From: Arabidopsis thaliana
Lineage: Eukaryota; Streptophyta; Magnoliopsida; Brassicales; Brassicaceae
Reading direction: 5' to 3'
NCBI RefSeq assembly: GCF_000001735.4
Contig: NC_003076.8
Location: forward strand, 21,889,835 to 21,953,834
DNA: 64,000 bases
Every line of letters begins with the position of its first letter. Position 1 is the stretch's first letter. The notes below the pieces were generated by a model. That model worked only from the letters and a program-made list of their open reading frames with translations. It did no database searches and was not told the origin of the DNA. Below, one piece after another: positions 55,559 through 64,000 of the stretch. The position numbers and the translations under genes were made by a program.

Positions 55559-55773
55559 CTGTCAGACCGCCGTGCGACCACCCCGGCAAGGTAGAACCGA
55601 GCCGAGTAACGATCCTCTACAGCACCGGATGCGTCCGAGGACGATCGTAGCCGTCAATCACGCTCTAGCCGCACGGTCATGGTTCATCAACCAGGGTTAA
55701 GGGCCTGTCTCTTGAGAAATCAAGGAAACAGAGGTACGAGCCTATAGAACAGATCCTGTTCAAGTAAGGTCGT
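55559..55773 (-). ncRNA. U3: U3 small nucleolar RNA gene
   Basis: The minus strand begins ACGACCUUACUUGAACAGGA at 55773, the plant U3 5' end, and runs about 215 nt. Boxes seen in order: the A'/A region (AUCUGUUCUAUAGGCUCGUA, then CUCAAGAGACAG), C' (UGAUGA, 55684-55689), box B (GAGCGUGA) and box D (GUCUGA, 55562-55567). A T-rich stretch (TTTTATTTTTT) follows as a Pol III terminator. The upstream USE and TATA have Pol III spacing. U3 guides early 18S pre-rRNA cleavage in the nucleolus. The strong GC content against its surroundings confirms it. It lies head to head with HGO. Confidence 0.95.
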
Positions 55774-55792
55774 GACCAATGGTGCTTTGTAG

Positions 55793-55838
55793 CCATATAT
55801 AAAGCAGTTATTTCTTCACTCGCTTACCGATGTGGGAC
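55793..55838 (-). promoter_or_regulatory. U3 promoter (USE and TATA)
   Basis: USE GTCCCACATCG (55828-55838, minus) and TATA (TTTATATATGG, 55793-55803), 24 bp apart. This short gap is the plant Pol III snRNA/snoRNA arrangement. Confidence 0.92.
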
Positions 55839-56085
55839 GCAAAATTCGTAAGAAAAAAGAAATCATAAGCTTATGGGCCTAATTGTATACAAAACCCATA
55901 TATGTTCAAGCCCAATAGTTAGAGATTATGGTTTTGTTAGGAAAAAGAGTTTTAAATTCAGACGTCATTTCTTCTTCCTCTTTGATCAGTATGCCACGTC
56001 ATCATCATTCCTCCACGTTATTAAATATATGTATCGATCATCGTCTCTCTCTTTAACAAGCTCCTCTCTCTGATGTGAAGAAGCC

Positions 56086-58236
56086 ATGGAAGAGAAGAAG
56101 AAGGAGCTTGAAGAGTTGAAGTATCAATCAGGTTTTGGTAACCACTTCTCATCGGAAGCAATCGCCGGAGCTTTACCGTTAGATCAGAACAGTCCTCTTC
56201 TTTGTCCTTACGGTCTTTACGCCGAACAGATCTCCGGTACTTCTTTCACTTCTCCTCGCAAGCTCAATCAAAGAAGGTACATCATCATTTCAATTGTAAG
56301 TTTTGGATAATTTCGTTGAATTGATTGATCTTCATCTTGTTTTTTTTTTCAGTTGGTTGTACCGGGTTAAACCATCGGTTACACATGAACCGTTCAAGCC
56401 TCGTGTACCAGCTCATAAGAAGCTTGTGAGTGAGTTTGATGCATCAAATAGTCGTACGAATCCGACTCAGCTTCGGTGGAGACCTGAGGATATTCCTGAT
56501 TCGGAGATTGATTTCGTTGATGGGTTATTTACCATTTGTGGAGCTGGAAGCTCGTTTCTTCGCCATGGCTTCGCTATTCACATGTAAAAAACTCTTCTTT
56601 TTATTTTGGTATCTTTGGTGTAGATCAGTGATACATAAAGTAATGATCTTTTGTATTCATTTTGTTTTGAAGGTATGTGGCTAACACAGGAATGAAAGAC
56701 TCCGCATTTTGCAACGCTGATGGTGACTTCTTGTTAGTTCCTCAAACAGGAAGTAAGTTAGTAGTCCCAATGCCTTACCTTACCACATCTTTGGGAAATA
56801 AAGTCAGTCATGTATTGAGAATGGATTCAAGATAGTCTTGGATCAGTTCTGATAGTTTGAGTGGGTGTTTTAGGGCTATGGATTGAAACTGAGTGTGGAA
56901 GGCTTTTGGTAACTCCTGGTGAGATTGCTGTTATACCACAAGGTTTCCGTTTCTCCATAGATTTACCGGATGGGAAGTCTCGTGGTTATGTTGCTGAAAT
57001 CTATGGGGCTCATTTTCAGCTTCCTGATCTTGGACCAATAGGTACTCTTGAGTTCTTTTAGATTCAGCCGGAATAACATGGATTCTCCGCAAGAATCTTA
57101 TTGGTGGATGTGGACAGGTGCTAATGGTCTTGCTGCATCAAGAGATTTTCTTGCACCAACAGCATGGTTTGAGGATGGATTGCGGCCTGAATACACAATT
57201 GTTCAGAAGTTTGGCGGTGAACTCTTTACTGCTAAACAAGATTTCTCTCCATTCAATGTGGTTGCCTGGCATGGCAATTACGTGCCTTATAAGGTGAGTA
57301 CATTGTTTATTGAGCCTAATCTTGTAAAACGTTAATGCATTGTTTTTCTGAGAATTTCAATTTCTGTCTGCAGTATGACCTGAAGAAGTTCTGTCCATAC
57401 AACACTGTGCTTTTAGATCATGGAGATCCATCTATAAATACAGGTTGGTGGTCATCTGCGCTAAATCGATTCTTCTTTTTGTTTTGTTATGGGTTGGTTA
57501 CTTGTTCTTTATTGTAATCACACTCTTTGGGTGAATTATTGTACTCTCAGTCCTTACAGCACCAACTGATAAACCTGGTGTGGCCTTGCTTGATTTTGTC
57601 ATATTTCCTCCTCGATGGTTGGTTGCTGAGCATACTTTTCGACCTCCTTACTATCATCGTAACTGCATGAGTGAATTTATGGGCTTAATCTACGGTGCAT
57701 ACGAGGTAAGCTGCTTGAAGTTCCTGCTTCTGCAAATCATTAGCTGGCTTGTGTTATCCTCCTACTGAAATCTGTAAACTGACTCCACCATTCACAGGCG
57801 AAAGCTGATGGATTTCTCCCTGGCGGTGCAAGTCTTCATAGCTGTATGACACCTCATGGTCCAGATACTACCACGTACGAGGTATCAATCCATCTTATGC
57901 ACAGCAGCAACTACACGTTTGATTTCATTTTCCTCCGAGATCATGTCTAAATCTAACCCCTGAATGTAAAATTAAGTCTGAAGCATTTTTATAATTGTTT
58001 TGTAGGCGACAATTGCTCGAGTAAATGCAATGGCTCCTTCTAAACTCACAGGTACGATGGCTTTCATGTTCGAATCAGCATTGATCCCTAGAGTCTGTCA
58101 TTGGGCTCTGGAGTCTCCTTTCCTGGATCACGACTACTACCAGTGTTGGATTGGCCTCAAGTCTCATTTCTCGCGCATAAGCTTGGACAAGACAAATGTT
58201 GAATCAACAGAGAAAGAACCAGGAGCTTCGGAGTAA
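56086..58236 (+). CDS. HGO: homogentisate 1,2-dioxygenase
   Basis: Nine coding exons: 56086-56276, 56353-56583, 56673-56752, 56874-57041, 57118-57293, 57374-57443, 57551-57705, 57798-57881, 58006-58236. They give 461 aa, as known for AT5G54080. The enzyme opens the homogentisate ring to 4-maleylacetoacetate in tyrosine breakdown. The Fe(II) ligands H341 and E347 ([10 protein letters not shown]) and H377 (TPHGPD) have the same spacing (6 and 30) as the ligands in the human enzyme. No transit peptide is seen, so it is probably cytosolic. It competes with tocopherol and plastoquinone synthesis for homogentisate. The gene lies head to head with U3 and tail to tail with the MutS2 gene. Confidence 0.97.
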
Positions 58237-58448
58237 AGAACACATAATTCACCTGCACCACTTTCAATACCCAAGCTGTACAGACTTTTCACCATATACT
58301 TGTATAAGAAAGAAGCATATAACAAGTACATATGTAATAATAAGTAGGTAATGTTTCTTCATGTCACTTTAAATACACTATTTGTACTCTGAAGCTAATA
58401 TAACGGTGTTGGTTTAGATACTAATGAATATAACTGTGCCATTTAGAT

Positions 58449-61400
58449 TCAGGCCACAACATCAGTCAGTTTCACTTTCATCTTCATGATGCCTACTTGC
58501 ACTAAGATCTCTTTCTTCGAATGTTCTACCTTCAAAACGGTCGCTTTTTTACCAAGAGAAGAAACAAACACCGAGCTACCGACTTCAGGAACCTTTTGAG
58601 CCGCAGCTTCTGTTAATGCAGAAACATGGTTCAGTTTCAAAGATCATAACCAGATAGTAGCTATCTTTTAAAGGGCTTAAGCTTATTTCAATACCAGGAA
58701 GTGGTCGTCTCTCTACCACAGATGATGAACGAATTCCATTATCTTCATCCTTCGTCGTTTTGACTTTTGTTTGGAGTTGCGTAGCTACCTTTGACTGAGA
58801 AGATTTTCCAGCAGATGAGCGAAACTGTTGCAATGTTCTGCGAAGTGTAGAACGAGTCATCGAACCAGCCTGAGTTAGTTCTTGTCTCATTTTTCGTCTC
58901 TCTTTGGTGGAATGATCGTTAATGTTCTTTTGTGCTGTGAGTAGATTCTCATGAAGCTCTCTTGAGAGCCTAAAACCAAAAAATGAAAAACATGAATAGA
59001 ATGCTCATAAGAGAGGTCAAGATTTACTGCTGTTATATAGAATCTCACCTTATATAAACACGTGACTCATTCAAAAGTCTCTGATATTCTTGCTTGTACC
59101 GTTCCATGTCAAGTATGACCTCATTGATCTCAGCACTTGCAGAGCCATAGAGTTCACGAGCACTTTCGATGATATCACATGGAAGCCCCAACCTATCGGC
59201 TATGTTTATTGCATTCGACCGACCTGACAAGCAATTTCAAACGTGGGTTGGTGAATCATGTTAACTCTGATTCCGTTTTGGAGGTAAACAAATCGATCAT
59301 TAAAGAGCCTAGATGAGCTTGTAGCTAAACCTGGTACTCCCCATAGAATTTTGTAAGTGGGTTTTAGGTTCAGGTCATCAAACTCCATGCAAGCATTCTC
59401 AAAGGCGGAATTGCTACAATAGATACAGAAAGATAGAAACTGAATACTCATTAAAAACTTGGGTGATCCAAGCAAAATGTCAGGTACAGTTAAAAACCTG
59501 TATTTAAGCGTCTTAAGCTCTCCATGATGTGTGGTTGCCATCGTGAGTAAAGAACCGCTTTCTGCAAAAGATTCGAGAATTGCCATCCCTAATGCAGCTC
59601 CTTCAAGGGGATTTGTTCCAGCTCCAACCTGTTATTAGCAAGCAAGACTTTAACGCAGATTCTTCCAAACATATGCTGACCTTAAATCTCCTAAACTATA
59701 TAATTAACCAGTCTTTTAACTTACTTCATCTAACAACACAAGTGATCTGCTCGTTGAATGCGAGAGAATTTCCTGCAAGTTTACCAATCAGAGTAAAAGA
59801 AACATAAGTTGTATATATATCAAGAGAGTTACATCTTCCAAACTAATTTAAACAATCATTCCAAACCGATAAAAGTTAAATCAACGCTAATAATTTATCT
59901 AATCCCATCATGTTGGAAGATTTAGCGAGTCCAAACTTCAAAGGAATAAAGCGTTTTTGAGTCGTAGAAAAAGGGTACATAAGGAAAACTCTGTTGGAAG
60001 TAATATCACTTTATGATATAAAAGGTGTGACAACAACAGAGAACAGACTTACACTTATTTGTTTCAAATGACCAGAAAAGGTAGAAAGTGACTGCAGCAA
60101 AGATTGTTCATCACCAATATCAGCATAAATATTGTCAAACCAAGGTATGCGTGCAGATTCAGTTGCTAGAACATAAAGACCTACAAAAACCCTAACAATC
60201 ATTTATATTGATATAATATTAAGTGACTGAAATCTCTCTCTCCCCTAAGGGCTTTATATCTTTGGTGGAGTTTTTAACTAACCAAAGATACTGTAAGTTT
60301 CATGTCTTACCCGATTTTGCCATCATCGCAGCGAGCCCAACTGATTTCAAGCAAATGGTTTTACCTCCTGTGTTTGGACCGGTAATAACCAAAACTCTAG
60401 TGCCCTTAGAGATCTGGAAATCAGCCGGAATTGGTGGAGCTCCTGATAATACAGTGTCTGCCTATAAATATAACCATGTATATATTAACTTCAGCTAAAA
60501 TGCATCATCAATCGACTCTATGATCATAACATCTGACGAACTTACTGTTTTATGAAATTTTACCGTCTCCCGCGTCTTTCTTATGCCTTTCTTGTGTTGG
60601 TAAAGCAATAGAGGATGATAACATCTAGGTAGATACAGCAACCATTCTTTTTTAGAAAGCGGTTTCTCACTCGGTAAGTTAATATCCGGCGAGTTTTCTC
60701 CAGCAGACAAAGATTCAACCTCATCTTCAGGTGGCAAGTATATATCAGGATGTGCACCACCATATGCACGACTGTAAGTTGCTCGAGCGTTTATCTAGCC
60801 AGAAAAGAAAAAAAAAAACTGTAAACCACATGTTTGGAAGCTCATGTTGCTGAGATTTGTTTTACTGAGTTTTGCTTTAATAGAAAGAGAAATGATTGGT
60901 ATTAAAGTATAATTACCACATCCAGCTGAATCGAGTAGCTCAACACCACCTCGATTTGACAAAGACCATCTTGCATCTGTTTTGCTTGCATCAAAATGAA
61001 CAAAAATGTCAACAAGCAGAAAACAATAAGAAGGAAAGTTACAGAATTCTAACTTTAAAAATTAATACACTTTTCATCAAAATGAACAAAAATGTCAACA
61101 AGCAGAAAACAATAAGCAGAAAACAATTACCTTTTCAGTTAACATTGAAAGAATCTCTGCCTCAGCCTTTGCAACTGATGCTCTCGCACTTTGAAGGTCA
61201 TCATTCATAGACACCGCAGCTATTGGCTCCGCCGCAGTCCCTCCACCTGAACCACTGAAACACATATTATCTTCAAGAGATAGAACTTGAAAATAAACAC
61301 TAAAAGAGAAGCATAACTTCTCAATAACTTGGAAAATGGTAATGAACTCTTGTTAATAAATCATTGATAAATTGCAAACCAAAATTCTGAATCTTCTTTG

Positions 61401-62716
61401 GTAACTTAAATCTAAAAATTCAAGTTTACCTGGAAAGCAGAAGACCATTAACAGAAGTTAGCTGATTTGAGCTCATTTGTATACACCATCTTCCATCAAT
61501 TTCAGCCGCTAACTGGAATTTTATCTTCAATAATTAATAAAACCAACTTCAGAAAATGAAGATTTAAGAGAATCCTTACCATGACAGATTCGTCATCCTT
61601 TTGGCTCCTTATGATAGCATCCAGCAGTTGCTGCAGCTGAAAGGAGACAACAGGTAGTTTTCAGACAATACTACTTCAAAAGATATCTTCAATTCACAGT
61701 TACAAAGAAAAACTAACTTGACCTTTCTTTCAAGTGTCTGCACTCGTTCACGTGATTGTCTCAGGGCACTACTCTGAAACAATAAAGATGAGTTCAACAT
61801 AAGGATCATACATCTTGATGACAATGTAGTCAAAGTGAGAAAAAGAACAAACCGCGGAATCTTTGATTGTACCATCAGGATCTATAACTTGTTCAACCAA
61901 CTTGACAAATGATCTATTAATCACAGGGTGCACTATCTGCAAACACAAAGTGAATATGAGGCCACCACAATGTCCAAGTTAAAAAAAGCATCAAAAATTT
62001 GGAGAGAAAACTGCAAATACCAATTCAGATAAAGGCATAAACCGTTTGTACCAATCTCCATCTTGCTTAATGGCAGCTTTCAAATCAAGCTGCAAATTTT
62101 CGAAGAACCTAAGAAGAGAAGCAACTTCAAGTGCTTGGTCTGCTCGTAAAGAAAGCCTCCTCTTAGCATGACGAATTCCCGATTCAACCTTCACACAAAT
62201 CAGTATTACATCAAAAACTATACAATTTTCATGCAAAGATTATCACTTCAGAGATTGAAGATGATGAAACTTACGAGGGAGATATGAATACTGGAGAGGT
62301 CAAGACAGAAGGAACCATGTTCAAGCATTTTAATGGCGGCATCAGTTTCATCTAAAAGTTTCAAACTTTCACTGAAACTCTGGTCAAGAGACCAAAGCTT
62401 TTTCTGAAAACCAACAATCTCTGTGTCAATATAAAACAGAGAATCAACGGCTAAAGGAGAAAACCCAATAGAAAAATCAAACCTTTGTAGCTTCTCGGCC
62501 TAAAGAAGTACGAGCAAAAGAAGCGACAACATCGCAGAGCTTGTCCCATTCCAACACCCTCAAGCTATCGGTTTGAGATTTAGACTTTGAATGGCAAACA
62601 AGAGTCGGAGAAGAAGACGAGATTAAACTCAACTTTACTCTGTTTCTGTTTCCGATAGAGTTTCTTCTTCTTATCACTAGGGCACTGTTGCAGAAAGCTA
62701 TTGATAAAGTCTGCAT
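58449..62716 (-). CDS. MutS2-family ATPase, plastid type, lacking Smr domain
   Basis: Eighteen coding exons on the minus strand: 62483-62716, 62275-62403, 62021-62188, 61853-61936, 61723-61773, 61580-61636, 61430-61512, 61131-61254, 60917-60976, 60546-60794, 60311-60461, 60053-60180, 59725-59772, 59498-59628, 59331-59413, 59049-59223, 58695-58969, 58449-58609. They give 796 aa, probably AT5G54090. A Ser/Arg-rich N terminus resembles a chloroplast transit peptide. The MutS core has Walker A (ITGPNTGGKT), the D-loop GDEQSLLQSLSTFS, Walker B (LVLLDEVGAGTNP) and the MATTHH motif. The C terminus is a KOW-like segment (VGSSVFVSSLGKKATVLK) and the protein stops where bacterial MutS2 would continue into the Smr endonuclease domain. 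It may act in organelle recombination or ribosome rescue, as bacterial MutS2 does (inference). Confidence 0.93.
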
Positions 62717-63033
62717 TTTTGACCTCCCCCTTTTGGTTTCAGAGAAGAATTGTATCAAATCCAATTTCAATGAAACCAAAATTTCCCTATTTCATCATAG
62801 TTTATAACCTTATTATCTTCACAAAACGGGAAAGTTAAGAATTAATAACTTTACCATAACTTGGAACTGAGGAAAAGATGTTTTTAGGAGGTAACACAAA
62901 TCACAACAAGTCTATTGTTTCATTAACGTACGTATGGTAACAATAGCAATACAACAGTGGTGCGAAACATATACATATTACAGATTTGATGCACAACAAT
63001 TTTGGGGTTTTGAGAAATGAAAATGTGAAAGAA
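62717..63033. other. intergenic, MutS2 promoter
   Basis: Short spacer with the leader of the MutS2 gene and the 3' end of the small repeat protein gene, both on the minus strand. Nothing else seen. Confidence 0.5.
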
Positions 63034-63535
63034 TTAAAGGGTTACAAGAGGCTCTTCGTTGGTTTTGGTGTAATTGGCTGCTACAACAGCCTCCTCTTGT
63101 TTTGGTGGCTCAGTCTCCTTAACAGTTTCGACGACAGCTTCTTCGGTCTTCACCACCTCTGGAGCTGCCTCAGCCTCAGCAGGCTTGGCTACCTCAGCCT
63201 CGGCAGGCTTGGCTACCTCAGCCTCGGCAGGCTTAGCTGCCTCGGCCTCGGCCGGTTTGGCTGCCTCAGCTTCCTTCGGTGTCTCTGCTACATCTCCAGC
63301 AGACTCTTCCTTCTTTTCTGTGACAACTTCATCTGCCTTCTCCTGTAAATCAACAAAACAATCACACATCTTTCACCTAAAACATAGACAAAATGGATAA
63401 AAACCGATCATTCTCTAATGAACTTGTTCTACAAACCTGAGATACGGTTTCAGTTTCGACGTTCTTGGACTCGACAACAGTCTTTTCGGTTTCAGGGATA
63501 TCAGATTCCTTAGGTTTGCTCGCACAGCCTCCCAT
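63034..63535 (-). CDS. small acylated-type protein with Ala/Glu/Pro repeats
   Basis: Two exons on the minus strand: 63437-63535 (33 aa) and 63034-63342 (102 aa), in total 135 aa, probably AT5G54095. The N terminus MGGCASKPKE fits N-myristoylation at Gly2 with palmitoylation at Cys4, predicting anchoring to the plasma membrane. The centre holds four to five copies of the 8-residue unit KPAEAE(A/V)A, encoded by 24-bp tandem repeats (about 63172-63270). The whole protein is acidic, rich in Glu, Val and Ala, with no enzymatic domain. It resembles other small membrane-tethered plant proteins of unknown role. A TATA box (TATATATA, about 63698-63705) lies ~165 bp upstream. Confidence 0.85.
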
Positions 63536-64000
63536 GGTGTTTAATAGAAAGAAATCGGTTTGAAACGAAAACAAATTTACACAATGGGAAGAACTGTGGA
63601 GCTAAAAGATTCTGATTCCTTTCAAGAAGCCAAAACTGTTTGTTTCTTTTTTCTCCTTATTAGAGGCTGAGCAAATGTAGGTGAAGACACAAAAGAGATA
63701 TATATAGTGGTTCGTACCAACACAACACAACACAAAGCTATTTCAGGAAAAGGGCTAAAAATTTCATGTCACCTTAGGTTCTTTAAGGCTCTTCTCTGTC
63801 AACGACCTATTCATCAGGAGAACAACCAAACCTTATTCTCAACCGCTCTTGCGTTTTTGGTTTTAGCCAGATACTCTTTCTGTGCCAATTCGATTCAAGA
63901 CAATAGCAACAAAATAGCAAAAGCAAACATAACAAAATTTGGATATTGATATAAAGATAACAAGAGCCAACACTTAGAAGACCAAATCTGGTGCAAAAAC
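63536..64000. other. promoter of the acylated-type protein gene; window end
   Basis: Leader and TATA of the gene above, then about 290 bp with no coding frame I can support. The neighbouring gene, if any, starts outside the window. Confidence 0.5.

Noticed and set aside
63707-63949. 80-codon frame at the window end
   Set aside because: No recognisable content and it starts in the promoter of the minus-strand gene.

Overview
The window is plant nuclear DNA. AT-rich intergenic sequence, GT-AG introns, plant-only gene families and many gene products I recognise identify it as Arabidopsis thaliana (Col-0-like), long arm of chromosome 5, roughly loci AT5G53910 to AT5G54095. Locus numbers and symbols are from memory, not from a search. 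Spliced models were built by hand; several give exactly the protein length I remember for the locus (371, 529, 129, 375, 414, 349, 580, 331, 461 and 796 aa).

Left part (0.8-24.7 kb): a RING protein, a PrmA-type methyltransferase, a Lys/Ser-rich nuclear protein, a Yippee zinc protein, the boundary NAC factor CUC2 with its miR164 site and large flanking regions, an unrecognised 189-aa gene, tyrosine aminotransferase TAT7 and the HD-Zip I factor HB52.

Middle part (24.9-48.5 kb): a minus-strand array of UGT79B glycosyltransferases (UGT79B9, UGT79B6, UGT79B1, plus relics) and four DC1 (Cys/His-rich C1) genes, with a 2-oxoglutarate oxygenase between UGT79B9 and UGT79B6. From 30 to 48.5 kb the pattern is UGT, DC1, relic, DC1, relic, DC1, relic, DC1, UGT. 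Conserved flanks suggest that a two-gene UGT+DC1 block was duplicated in tandem and its inner UGTs were lost. One DC1 gene carries a 635-bp hAT-like insertion whose interior is a usable intron; another is cut short by one missing base. LINE tails and another retroposon sit in the spacers.

Right part (49.0-63.6 kb): a duplicated prolamin-like secreted protein, a U5 snRNA gene, a lectin receptor kinase pseudogene, a B3-type gene, a broken copy of the prolamin-like gene, the seed heat-shock factor HSFA9, a U3 snoRNA gene, homogentisate dioxygenase (HGO), a plastid-type MutS2 gene with 18 coding exons, and a small protein with an acylation-type N terminus and Ala/Glu/Pro repeats.

TAT7 and HGO act in the same tyrosine-homogentisate pathway. 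UGT79B1 and UGT79B6 decorate anthocyanins and flavonols. I saw no CRISPR array, no LTR element and no virus-derived gene.
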